NCBI GenBank assembly: GCA_033064195.1
Contig: JARBJD010000136.1
Location: 1 to 64,000, forward strand
Direction: 5' to 3'
Source: Blattamonas nauphoetae
Lineage: Eukaryota; Preaxostyla; Oxymonadida
Length of the DNA stretch: 64,000 bases
Part shown: piece after piece, positions 10,701 through 22,800 of the stretch
Layout of the letters: each line of letters begins with the position of its first letter
Numbering within the stretch: the first letter of the stretch is position 1
Translations under genes and position numbers: made by a program
The notes under the pieces: model-generated
Told to the model about the DNA's origin: nothing
Database searches by the model: none
The model's input: the letters and a program-made list of their open reading frames with translations, nothing else

Positions 10701-13700
10701 TTCTCCAAACATGTCTTCACAACCAGTTGTTAGAGGAGCACTGAACTCTTCGCTTGTCATGAGATGCAAGAAATTCTTCGATTGAAGAACAGGGAGAGCA
10801 AATGACACAAATCTGATGATGGATTCGAATGATTCTGGTGAGCGGAGATCAGTGTCCTGTTTCGAGCGGTTGGAAGAATAATCAACACTCGCATTCCGAT
10901 CAGTGAGCCATTCTGTGAGGAGAAGAGGGTCGCTATTCCTCAAGATCCACAGACAACAGAGGAGACACTCAGTCACACTGTAACTATCTGTGGTTTGCAT
11001 AGCTTGGAGAGTTGGGATGTTCTCAAATGTGATGACGGCAAACAAAAAGTACATTTCCGCAATTCGTTGTCGTGTTCGGGTTTGAGTGAAGGTTTGCTCA
11101 TTCGGGGAGAACAGTTCATCAATATCGACTCTGCTGAGGAGATCACGCATGAGATGGAACGGTTTGAAGTCAGTTATCCACGACTTGTACTCTTTTTTAA
11201 TTGGGCACATTTCGAGAGTGGTTTGGATGAACTTTCGCTGGATGGTGAATGACTTGGCTTCTTCTTGGGTTGAATTCAATGGAGATGGAGGTTCATCATT
11301 GTCTCCATCATCCTCCATTTTCTCGGTCGTCACGTTCTTTCGAACAGGAAGTCGGCAATACCCGTTGAGCAGAGTTTGACATTCCCAGATCTGCATGATG
11401 ACGTAATGGACAAGGTACCTCGATCCCGCTGGTTTCCAACTGAAGTTCTGGTTTTCGACTTCTTCTCGTTCCTCTTCCTCAGCCCAGAAAGACGCATCGA
11501 GAGAGTCACTCTCAGCGACTGAAAGACGATTCGCCAGTCTTTGTGAATAGAGCCCTCGTCCGATTTGTGGAGTCTGTTTTTCCCGCTGCTCTTTCATCAG
11601 TCGCTTCTTTCGTCGTGGTCTCTTCCTTTGAAGAGTGTATGGAGCAGCAGAGTTGACTTCAGGAGGGAATATCAGCAAATACCAGGCGTCAGACTGAGTG
11701 AGAATTTGGAGAGCCGACAGCTTGATGACCCAGTAGGATCGGATGCTTTGTGGGGCATCTGGATTCATTTCATTGAAGAACGTCATCAGGGAGTGCACCA
11801 ACCGGTTCTGCTCGAACGGGGAGATGTAAAGATCGGAAGTGCTGATATCGTAGACATCGTCCTGCTTGGCAGATGTTTGGCTTGGCCCTGGGACAGACTT
11901 ATTTCGCAATGTTGCTTCTAACTTCTCCCTTTCTCGCTCCCTTTCTTTTCGGCCAGTCCCAAGGACAATCGTCAAATCAGTGATGAAGCAGATGAACGAT
12001 TTGACAAAGCAGAGAACTTGGCGCTCCATGCCTGTCTCAGTGAATTTCAGGATGAGTTTGATGAAGAGGACAGACTCTTCAACGAACGCATCGAGAGCAT
12101 CAAAGAAAACTGGTGGAAGGACAGAAGCAGAACTGGGAGTGAAGAAGGAGAGTCCAGCCATTGAAGCAATCGGGGACACGTGCGTTTTAAAGATGTATAG
12201 TTGGATTGATCTGAGGATACATTTGAAGATAAACCAGGAGAAGAGGAGATGATCTGTGGTCAGTCTGAATTTGGAGAGGAAGATGGTGGCAGAATCAAAG
12301 AGGACAGAGTGCATCTGTGACTCGATCTCGTCCGTACAGTTGGAGGCAAGTTGGGGATTAAATGAGGGAGACAATCTCATCACGTGAAGATGATTTCTCC
12401 ACGTGGACAAGAATGAGATGAATGGATACATGCGAGTTCCGACGTGGGACATGGGGTTCTCCATGAGTTCTGTGGCATAATTCTGTAGGATTGGGCTTAG
12501 TTCAGTCTGGCTTGTCAATTTGATACCATGTTTCTTTGCTTGTGCGAGGAGTGATAATGACTGAGGGCTATTGCGATCAGTGAGTTGAGCGACGTCGAGG
12601 AAGGAACGGAAAGAGGCATTCCGAATGAGTTCGCTGGACGAGCAGATCCCGACGAGCAGTTGGTTGAAGATTGGTGTGACATGACCAAGAACAAAGCGTT
12701 CATTTGCCAGTTTCAGGAAGCAGAGAGCCTTTTCCCAGTACATCTGTTGTTGCTCAGTGGGCTGGTTGATCTGTTCATAATCGATGACATCTTGGAGGGA
12801 TTTGATGTGAATGAGTGTTGAGCTGGAGAGTGGGCTTATTGGGAGTGGAATTCCAGTCAATGCAAAGAAACGTTGGAGATGGTGCGATTGGGTTTGTACT
12901 GTCGAGACAAATCTGTGGCGAAGCGAGAACGCAAGCTGGTTCTTCTGAAGGACGGGTTGCTCAGGTGCTTTGACGGTCGATTCCTTTCCACTTGGGGTGA
13001 ACCACGACATGTACCCGGCGGGAAGAGATGTGAAAATGGGCAGAGCGTGAGTATCAATTTCGAGAGACGGGGAAAGGTCGCTTTTTTCGTTGTCCGAACC
13101 ATCATCGTTTTTCTTCCAGTTGTGGATATCCAGTGGGAGGACAGAATAGGCAAGAGAAATCTTTGGGGGTCGTTCACCCTTCTTCCCTTGCTTACACTGC
13201 ACATGATAGAAAGAGAAGAGAACATGAAGCTTGTCCTGACAGTTCAACGGAAGAGCGATTTTGATCTCGTCTCCGAAAGAGGGCGGGTGAGAGTGATATT
13301 TCATGGCGCAGTTGATGACCTCCAGCATCCCCCCATGATCCGCCCTTCCGTCACACTTCGTGTTGAAGATGAGAGGAAGCCCAGCCTCATCGACACTCGA
13401 GTCCGTCTGTTTTACTCTGATTTCAACGTAGATATTGCGAATAGAGGCAGAAGAGGGAAGCATGGAGAACTGGACCGACTCAGGGTAGATGTAGAGGAGA
13501 CTGGTCTGTTCGAGGAAAGGGGTTGGATTGTGTGGGCTTGGGAAGGAGAGAACATGGCGAATGTTTTGGTTCGGAGGGAAGAGTTGGCGATTGAGAGTGG
13601 GGGAGGATGTTTGCGAAATGACGGTGGACTGGACAAGACTTCGGTTGAGGGGGGTTGGGGGACCAGATGGAGGAATCGGGGCAGGACGATTCGGGATGGA

Positions 13701-15853
13701 CGGAGGCGTACTTTTGAGTGGCGACATTGTTTGTGGTCGTTTGAGGTTGATTGTCGAGTTGAGGGATGGATTTTCGGAATCTTTGTTTGTTCTGAACGAA
13801 TCCTCCCATGATGGAAGAGTTCGATTGTCTGGAAGCGTTGCTGTTGGGATTGGGCTGTCTTTCAGAACAACGAGCTCAAATCGCATCGAAAATGGGATAT
13901 CACTCCGTTGTGATAAAATTGCTTCTTCTGATTCAGCTTCCGGTCCATTCGGACCCTGAGTGGTCTCTTCTGGTTGAGCTGCTGAGTTTCCGCCCTCATT
14001 CCGTTCTATTTTCTTGTGAATCTGCTCGATTTTTGTCATTATATCTCCTTCTGTGAAATCGCTTCCCAGATGATGTAGGCTATTTGCTTCAATTTCATAT
14101 ACTCTGTCGAACTCGAAAGATCGTTCCTTTGCTTTGAGTGTTGGTGAATCGAGAAATGTAAACACTAAGCCGTTCCCATCTTGCGAGCTTTTCTTGGGTT
14201 TGATTTCGTCCTCATCATCCACAGGGTCACTTTTTATACAGAGTTCGCTTTCCCAGAATCCAAATTGCTGTTGGATGTCACCATACAATCGGACCCGTTC
14301 CTGAATTTTCTTCCGATAGCTCTCCATTTTATCATATTTCTTTTTGATTGCTTCAATGTCCTTTTGTGTCATAGCGTATTTCTTATATCCACCACCTTCA
14401 GTTGGAGTGAGAGTCTTGAGAACACGTAGGACTAAAACAACCTGAGAAACGTTGTCAGGATTAATCGAGAATAGTGCAACGTCGGCCATCCGTTGTGTTC
14501 CAGTGACAACTGTGGGTGATTTGATATCTTTCATTAGCTCCATGTGGTCGGGTTTGTTCAGAGAAAACACAAATTCTTCAGTTAATTTGGTTTTCTTTCC
14601 GAGATCAAATAATGATAGTGTGAAGAAGAAAGGTTCATGAAGATCAGGAGCGCCTGGGAAACTGAAACTGGTCGGTTTGATTGAAATGATTGCTTGGCGA
14701 CGATACATATCGAAAGGATAGATAGGTGGAATAGAAAGATGGCGAATTGAATCAGGGGGATTAGGAAAGCATGAGGTTGAGAGACGGTAGGAAGGCTGAG
14801 AAGGAGTGAGAGGAAGTTTTTGGAAAGTTAACGATGTTCATGACTGAAGACCCAAAAAGAGACAAACATCATTCATAGCTTTCGGAGGTTCGTATCCAAT
14901 CAGGTACGGTTGAGTGAGTTGAGAGCACTTTGCCTGAGAGTTCGCAACAGCATCTTTAAGAAGCTGATTTTCTTCTTTTGTTCCTGCTTCCTCACTATCG
15001 ATGAGGTGAGGAACGTAAAAGGGTGAAGATGTGTTTTTTGTTCGTTTTGGATGATTGTTAATAGTTGCATAGTCCATTGAGAGATGTTTGACAAAAATTT
15101 GTGTCGACGAATTTAGGTGGGACCATTCGCTCTCTGAAACCTGTCATTTCATGAAAAAGAAAGAGAAAAGTGAGAAAGATGAGGAAATAAATCAAGTTGA
15201 TCATTGGGTATGAGATGGAAGATGAAATGCGATTTGAGGCGAAGAGGTTTGTTCGTAAATGAAAAGAAAAGAGAGACAAGGTGATCATTTTGAATAAAAT
15301 TGACAGAGTCACACTGGAATAGGGCGAGGATCAGACGGTAGACGAGTAGATTGGACGGAAAACGTTGTGGTTGAATTGGGAGTGTTGTAGGATAAAGGTG
15401 GGATATGGGAGAGAGAAAACGATTCCCTCGGGACAGAATGTTTAACATGATGAGGGTACTCTTCGGAGAAAGCGATGTGTTTCGGAAGGGACTCTGTCAT
15501 GTCTGAAACTTGAAAATAAAGGGCACGATGACAGATCAAAACACGAAGAGAACTGTGGTCAACATTTTCCATCCATTGAAAGATGACATTTATTTCGAGG
15601 ATTCTCTTCCTGAAAAGACGAAAGGGGCTGGATCATGAGAATCTGTCCTCTCCGAGAAACCCAACTCTTTACACTGACTTGTGATTTCCTGAAGTTCTTC
15701 CCTCATCCAGAGGGAACTCTGGCTCTTGATGATGATGTCAACGGTTTTAGCGGAGAAATGGATGCTGTACCGACTCTCCTCAGCTCGACCGAGGAAAACA
15801 AGAACACGAATCGCCGTCCTCGCAATCAGACGGCTTTCTTGAAGACGAACCAT
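7702..15853 (-). CDS. large DOCK-family guanine nucleotide exchange factor
   Basis: DOCK proteins activate Rho-family GTPases (Rac, Cdc42) at membranes. I join six exons: 15853-15675, 15609-15315, 15140-14868, 14795-8859, 8828-8778 and 8697-7702, giving about 2,576 residues. A DHR-1 (C2-like, lipid-binding) domain is at roughly residues 680-790 (LLYIYPESVQFSML, then HVLFSFYHVQC). The catalytic DHR-2 domain fills roughly 2065 to the end: SYCAALFNHAKLFEL, TAESRIRYSFYLIGLYGNIF, FVWKEYLFVSLGDM and ENTYLYRRIVTTEHSIPYCL follow each other as in the family. The protein is longer than most DOCKs (about 1,800-2,100), with Pro/Ser-rich inserts around residue 600 and late in exon 4. Five introns of 30 to 174 nt; the ATG at 15853 has an in-frame TAA just upstream. 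Subfamily (A-D) cannot be told by eye. Confidence 0.9.
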
Positions 15854-16064
15854 CTTCCTTTACTGATGAGAGCAGTGATGGCGATGTTCTGGAAACATTT
15901 TGTTCACTTGTCATTTCCATGGAACCTCAATTCCAAAACCATGTCATTTTTCTCCACAAACAACATTTATTTCGTTCATCTTCCATCTTTAAGGAAATGT
16001 TGAAATAAAACCAATAAATTACTTTTCCGACATTGCGACCTGATCCAAAAAAGGTTCAAGCTGG

Positions 16065-18490
16065 ATGTCAAAAAGTCTGATGGGTAAGATGGAACTAAGA
16101 AGCGCCAAACTCAAATATCCCTGGAATTTCAATAATGTAGTGCATTTCTACTATGATTTTATCGGACTCTTTGAACCTTAGGTGACTTTCAACATTGGTG
16201 ATGTCTTCTTCATTTCTGAGAGCGACAACGGATGGACTCCTTGCACGGTGGAAGGGTCAGAAGAAAGTTTGTGCTTATTTAGTTTATTCCCATAGTTGTA
16301 ATGATCCCGACTGTCTTGATGGAGGAGATCACCGAAAAACAATCTCAAGTCGAAGCTGAATGCATAACCACGAACCAATCAGATGACCAGGAACAAGAAT
16401 CGAAAAACGATTTTGAGAAGAAGTTTAACAAAGCATGTGAAGAAATTAGATCATTAAAACGCACGATAAACCATCTTCAGTCAGAACTTCGCAAACTCTC
16501 TCTCAATCACCGTTATCAATCCCCATTCACCCCAGTACCCATCACCACCCACCTTCATTCCTCCCCCTCAATTGATTTCCCTGAAAGTTTATCCAAAATA
16601 CCACTTCTCTTTGTGGAATCAGCACTCCCTCATCTTCGCCACAACCTCGGCCCAAACTCAATCCTACTACTTTCAAAAGTCACCCATCTCAGTTTAACAT
16701 TGAAAAGACATCTACCAACAGTATTCACAGCACTAAAACCATCTTCGAAAGTCAACTCGATCAAATATTCGAAACTTCAAGGAACTAAGATCCCTACCGC
16801 TCCTGCAACGTCTTATTCGAAGATGATGTGCATGACGTTGTTTTCTCGTTCTGCTCAACTCTCTGAAGTTGTTGTTGCTTCACAGCTTCCAGAGACACTC
16901 TCTCGATTGTTCCCTCCGACCACGCTGAAACAGTTTCTGTCGGTCATAACGCCGTGCCACGCCGTTTACCATGCTGAGCTCATCATCTCGATGGCTTTGG
17001 ATGCACTTGCTCAGGATATTTTGGAAGCACAGAAAGGGAATGTTGAACCATCATTCCGCCGCTCATGTTCTGTCCTCTCCGCTCTTCTTCTTCTCTCAAC
17101 AGCAACCGACACAACGCATCATCTTCTGGCCACCATCCATGCTACTCTCGTTTCCATTCTTTCTCTCATCACGTTCTCTGTTCGTTCGTCAACATTTGCA
17201 TCGACTTTCCTCAACGTTTTATCACACAAGCGTGATTGGTCTCTCCCTTTCCCATATTCCAACACTTTCTTCACAGAAACAATCTCAACACTGCTTGAAC
17301 CACTCACAGCAATCGATTCGGAACTGCTTGATTTGTTTTCAGTGTTTCTAATCAGCTGCGATGCAGTTGTTTGTTCAACGCAGCTCAACCTTCTCTCGTC
17401 ACATCCGCAGGCCTTCAAGCCGAAAGAATCAAAACCCAAAAAAAGGCGAGAAAAGAAGGATCCTGAACAGGCACAATCAACCCCTTCAGCACAATCAGAA
17501 CCATCCCCTCAACAAGTGAACGACACTCCTCCAGATCTCGTCGAACCAGCACACGAAGGATATTCTGACGAGCAAGCTCCCCCCACTCCTCCATCAACCA
17601 CACAGCAACCAGCCGAAGAACCACCCACACCAGCCCCAGTGTACGTTGAAGACCGTGTTTTTGTCCGCAATATTCCAGGAGACTGTCAAGAAGACCAGCT
17701 GATTGAGCATTTCCAACAGGCCGGCACAGTAAAGTCTGTCCAATGCTTCAAAACGAAGAAAGTTGGAGGGCCTCGAGCTGGAGTCATCACTTTTGAGAGC
17801 AAAGAAGCTGCCGACAAGGCTCTTGCTGAGTTGAACAAAACTTCGCTTCTGGAGCACATTTTATCAGTGGAGCGATGTCTTAAGTCGGCAACAACAGCCA
17901 TTGTGAAAGAAAAGTCCAAATCACAGGAACCAACTCCAGCTCAGAATGCTGAAGGTCCGCCAATCCAACTTGAACAGAGATCAATCAATTCTTTCATCGG
18001 CTTGATTACTGTCCTCGACGGATTACTGCAATTGACAGCTTTCGTCTCTCCTGAACCATCTCACGAGATTTCGCAAGTTATTGATTTGCTTGATGCAGAG
18101 AACCGACCAACCATCCCCAGCGAGATTCTGTCCAGACTTTGCCTTCCTCGTGCTAAAGCAGATCCACCCAGCCCGTCATTCATGCGTTTTGTCCATTTTG
18201 CCCTTTCCACATTCCTCAAGCTCCTTCTTCCGCTCTGCTCAGAAAACACGAAACGGGAGCTGCAAGAACCTTTTGTGTCTCCACTCTTCTACCCTCACCA
18301 ATACAACCCTCCCTCTTCTTGCCAAATCCCATTCACAACTCCTCTTATCTCATTTCTCACGTTTAGAGTCGGAGAACAGATCCCATTGAATATTTCTTCG
18401 CCAATCAATCCATCAACTCATTTTATCGAGATTCAATCGCTCGCTGGTATCCTTTCCAAGCTTGAAAATTTGCTCCAGTCTCAAACATAA
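16065..18490 (+). CDS. RRM-containing helical protein, function unknown
   Basis: Three exons, 16065-16136, 16182-16266 and 16296-18490, give about 783 residues; introns are 45 and 29 nt. A single RNA-recognition motif sits at roughly residues 500-580: RNP2-like DRVFVRNIPGDC and RNP1-like RAGVITFESKEAADKAL. The N-terminus has a short beta-rich piece (FNIGDVFFISESDNGWTPC) followed by a coiled coil (FNKACEEIRSLKRTINHLQSE). The rest is long hydrophobic helices resembling an armadillo/HEAT-type scaffold, plus a low-complexity Pro/Gln/Glu linker before the RRM. I do not recognise the family. It is divergent from the DOCK gene, with 211 bp between start codons, so the two may share a promoter region. 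Confidence 0.65.
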
Positions 18491-18561
18491 TATTTGTCAT
18501 CATTTTCCCTCACTATTCTTCTTTGGAACCCATTCGAACCAAATCTCATAACTTGTGGGTA

Positions 18562-19722
18562 ATGATCTCTCTTTCAGAATCGTCTCCTGTCGTCGACCAG
18601 CTCACAACGTTCTCTGAGCTGCTTGAATCCCTTCATCCAAAGGATTATCTGGTTAATTCAGAATCATTATCCAATCTAGAACACTTTGAGGCATATGTGA
18701 AACGACTGCGACACGAATCAACTAAATGCGGCTTTCTTTTCTTTGGAGATGCTTTCGTCGAACCGCTGGAATGTGCAGGACTCCTAAACTCGATCCTCTC
18801 AGCGTCGATTGGTCTGGGAGAACAACTAGCTCTCCTTTCACAAGAACAATCTGGCCGTTTCAATCAGGTTTATTTGGATCTTTTCAAGGGTCTTATGAGC
18901 CAATACGCAAGCTTGGCTAAGCAAGCCCTTGCTAGACACAATCAGCGAGCCCACCAACCGCGACCAAGGGGCAAAAAGCCGATCCGCCAAGAAGAAACAA
19001 AAGAACATCTCTCAACAATCGGTATCATTTGGAAATTCTGTGATGAACTCAGTGCTGCACCGAAGACATCATCTGGTGTTTCTATCCAGGTTGTTAAAAC
19101 ATACTTTCAGAAACTTCAAGATGCAATGAAGGAACTTTTGGATATCCAACAAAAAAACAGAATTAGACAGGAGAAGAGAGAATCAGGAGAGGAAATGGAT
19201 GAAAGTGACGACGATATTGATGATATTCTCGGAGAACTTGAGGAATCACTCAACGTCGATGGAGACATGTCAGCAGTTCTTCAAGCAACACAATCTGATG
19301 AGGCTTCCAAAACGATAAAAGACTTTACAATTCAGATTTTCCCTCATCTTCTTGCGATTGTTAAGCTTTCTGGGAGCACCATTCAGAAGACGTACACATT
19401 TCTCCAAACAGTCTCTCTTGCTGACAAACCAACACTGGCTGTCCTGGACAACATTGTCTTGGATGTAGAAACTATCTCTCTTTCAGCTGATTCTCTCCTT
19501 GAGCACATATATTTTCATGAAGACCCGATCCCTGATGCCCATTCGATCTTCACAGCCATCACCGCCCTCCTTGCACATATCACTGAAGCAGTCCCTTCCA
19601 CTCAGACTCAACAGGTCCCAGCATGGCTTGGTGTGATAGAAAACATACATTTAACGCACGGGAGAGACATAGACACAGCTCTCATCTCCGCAGGATGGAA
19701 TTCGTCAAAGTTTGTGAATTGA
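18562..19722 (+). CDS. GCIP/CCNDBP1-like helical protein
   Basis: Single-exon gene of 386 residues starting at the ATG 18562 (MISLSESSPVV), only 72 bp after the previous stop. It is almost all alpha-helical, with a middle part (IIWKFCDELSAAPKTS, then helix KLQDAMKELLDIQQKN), an acidic stretch (MDESDDDIDDILGELEES) and a C-terminal helical bundle. This order of helix, CxxL-type bundle, acidic patch and second bundle resembles the Grap2/cyclin-D-interacting protein family (GCIP, human CCNDBP1), which is usually cytoplasmic/nuclear and binds cyclin D and HLH factors in animals. The likeness is by pattern only, so function is not assigned firmly. Confidence 0.5.
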   Translation: MISLSESSPVVDQLTTFSELLESLHPKDYLVNSESLSNLEHFEAYVKRLRHESTKCGFLFFGDAFVEPLECAGLLNSILSASIGLGEQLALLSQEQSGRFNQVYLDLFKGLMSQYASLAKQALARHNQRAHQPRPRGKKPIRQEETKEHLSTIGIIWKFCDELSAAPKTSSGVSIQVVKTYFQKLQDAMKELLDIQQKNRIRQEKRESGEEMDESDDDIDDILGELEESLNVDGDMSAVLQATQSDEASKTIKDFTIQIFPHLLAIVKLSGSTIQKTYTFLQTVSLADKPTLAVLDNIVLDVETISLSADSLLEHIYFHEDPIPDAHSIFTAITALLAHITEAVPSTQTQQVPAWLGVIENIHLTHGRDIDTALISAGWNSSKFVN

Positions 19723-19842
19723 CCCCATTTTTAAGAAACATGTGGAAAAGAAGTCCTATTGAATCACAACAATAACAGAAGCTGTAGACATAAATCAAGA
19801 CACATCTGCTTAAATCAAAACATAAGGTAATACACTGGGCGG

Positions 19843-22800
19843 TCACAGTGGCTCGTCCAGCGATCCTTCGTCATTCCAGTCCCGGTCCACCTCCATCTCC
19901 GATGAATAGATGGCGGCGAGGCGTTGGTCTGTGGAACTGAAATGCTTCCGGAGTATCGGAACAAAATGAGAGAATGATGACATCCTTCGGATGTCATTGA
20001 GTGAGCTGAGCTGTTCTTGGAGGATTGTCAGCTGTTGTTGAATGATGAGGTGCTCTCGTTTGTGCTGAAAGACATCTTCCTCCTTCATTGTCTTGCATTC
20101 GGCCATCATGTTCTCTTCTGAAATAAAACTATGTCTCAGAAGACTCATCAATTCGGCAAAGAGGGAGACGATCTCGTTGCGAGGCCCAAACTTCATGACT
20201 TCCTCTCCAATCAATCCTGATGCATCCCATGCCCGCTCTCGCATTTCGTCCAGATGCTGGAGCCCGGTCTGCATCGTGGTTGACCATTCAAACACGTCTT
20301 CGTGATAGTTCGGGATAAATCGACTGATGTTGTATGTGTGTTTGGAGGCGCGTCGGAGAGAGAACATGACTGGGATGAGATAAACAGCGATGAGGAGAAC
20401 AATTGCCACTGTTAGCAAGATGGATGCGATGAGGACGGCCTGGATGACATCCGTGGCGTCTCTGTGCATCTTGTCCTGGATTGCATGTGTGAGAGTATTC
20501 TCCACGACCCGCATGTCATACAACCGAGATGTTGTGGCAAATGCGATGACATCATTGTCTAAATCGTACGAAGACTCTTCTTCCTCCAAAAACTCTCTGA
20601 GCTTTCTCTGCCAGCGAGCGTTCAGAAGATCAAGAGAGAGGACATATTGGTAGTGAGCAATTCGCTCGTCTTCGTATTCCTCGTCGTCCTCTTCCCAGAC
20701 TGGCTCGTATTCCTCTTCCTCATCCGCAGCAAGAGCCGACAACACATCGAATGCCATCTCTTTCGATGCTCCCTGCAGCCGAACATCGTCTGTCCAAGAA
20801 TCTGTGCTGTGACCATGCTTCACTCCATCCTGCACGTCACAGCCAGTGTCATACGCCGACTTCAACAACTTGAACAGCTCGGAAGTGGAGTCTTGGGTAT
20901 GTTCCCAGTGTTTGAGGTAGGGCGACGAGTAAGTTTGGGGGAGGTCTGGGAGAGGGTCGATTTTGAACTCGTTTCCATGTGCACCGAGATTCAGAGCAAA
21001 CAATGCAATCTGGAATCCCTGAAGAGCCGAAAATGCCTGCAGGCGTACAGTTGGCAGTTCACCATCCAACTTGTTGATTTTGATGATGCACACCACAACA
21101 CAGGCCGCCGACACAAGGACAAACACTATCGAACAGACGATCAAAAAAACGAGCCAGCCGGTTCCGATCGCCTTTTTGAACTTCTGCATAGTGGTCGAGA
21201 ATCGCTCAGCCGATGCTTCCAGAGACTCCTCAAACTCCTCGTCGTGGATCCAGTTGGAGACATAGCCTTTCTGAATTTCGTCGTAGCCTTCAGCGTCATC
21301 AGTGACTGCCTGTCCGGCACGAACACGTTCTTCTTCGAGTGGATTCAGGCCTTGAAGTCCGTATTCACGTTTTCTTCTCTTCTTCGAGGCTTGATGAATG
21401 TCCTTGTTGATTTCATTGTCTTGTGTCTCGTTTCCCTGTTTTCTGATCCCTAAATCCATATGTGGGTTCAGCGGAACATGGAGAGAGTTTGAATGGTCGT
21501 TAGGATCATCCCAATGCGATTGAAGAGTCTGGTATTGCGAGGTGGGCGTGAACAGTGGCTTGTAGCCGAGGTCGAGCGATGTCCGCTTCTGCCCTTGTGA
21601 TTGCATGACCGAAGGTGCTGCGAGAAGGAATGGAGAGTTGTTGACCTGCGTTGGTCGAATCATGTCCATCCATTGTGTGAACATTGACGGGAAATTGTTC
21701 CCCATCGGACCGATCGATCCAAAGCTCGTCACAGATGTTATGGGACCAATGTTGTTCGACGACATCACTTCATACTTTCGCATCGAATCCTGGTCACCTT
21801 GATCCGGCGGAGTGAGTTCATTTTGTTCATCCGAGTTGTGGTTGGGAGAATCGAACAAGAGTTCCGTGTCCTCGTCTGATGGACTTTGACTTGATTCATT
21901 TTCCAATTCTTCCTCCTCCTCGTAATCGTCGACGTCGGCCCAATTGGTCTTCCCTCTGACGGACATGTTCATGCTGTACATGTCCATATTCTCGTCCATC
22001 TCTTCAAATCCATTGTCTTGTTTCCCATTTTGGTTTTGTTTCTTTCCATCCAGATCATTGGATGAAACACTGAGCATCTCGTGGTACACAGTTGAAGAGG
22101 GGATTGCCATCAGACTGAGATAACTCTTCCGTCTCGAGTGATTCACTTGAATTGACGCGACGAAGGAGAAGACCATGAAGAGGATGAAGAGGGGGATGAG
22201 GAACACGAGCCAACACAAGATCATCCACGTCATTGCCTGGTCAGCATTCAACTGTTCATCTTCAGCGATGGAATTGAATGCCCTTTTCACTCCTTCCATC
22301 ACCGAAACAGGATAGTTTAGAAAGATTCGAGTGCTGGTTTCGAAAATGGTTTCTTTGGTTGTTTCTTCATTCACAAGTGGGATTAAGATTTGAGCAAGCA
22401 AGCGAAACCCATCGTAGAGCGACTGAGTATCCATCCATGCACTGACAACCTGCCCACCCACCATTTGCACATCCATCAGCGCCATGTCCCGGACAATCCA
22501 CACACCAAAATCATCGTCAAAATACTGCTCAGTGAGCATTGTCATCAGAGATTGGCCCAAGACGGACATGTTGCCAATTGCATCTTCCTCAGAAGGCAGC
22601 CAGTCAGGAAGAGTCAACAATGAATAATTGGGGAGGACATTGATGAGAGCAATTTTGGCATAAATCGAGGCGAGGCCGAGTTTTCCGGCAGCTTTTGAGA
22701 GTTGGACGATGTGCGATACTCCGTCGATGAACTGCAGGAAGTTGAGTCGAGCCACGATGAAGCCGGCCCACACACTTGCGGACATGATAAGGACAAGAAG

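Noticed and set aside
12873-13811. 312-codon plus-strand open frame
   Set aside because: It lies antisense to the DHR-1 part of the DOCK gene, whose protein is recognisable. The plus frame has no motif and is a shadow.
15752-16004. Acidic plus-strand frame (SSQSDGFLEDEPSSF, ending EMLK) that looked like a last exon
   Set aside because: The minus strand here carries the first DOCK exon, which joins in phase to the next exons and has an ATG with an upstream stop; no plus-strand partner exon was found.
18559-18578. A 19-nt GTAATG...TTTCAG stretch at the start of the GCIP-like gene
   Set aside because: Looks like a tiny intron, but the ATG at 18562 inside it opens the whole frame, so no intron is needed.
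20647-21453. 268-codon plus-strand open frame
   Set aside because: Antisense to the TmcB-like gene; composition mirrors that gene and it has no family features.
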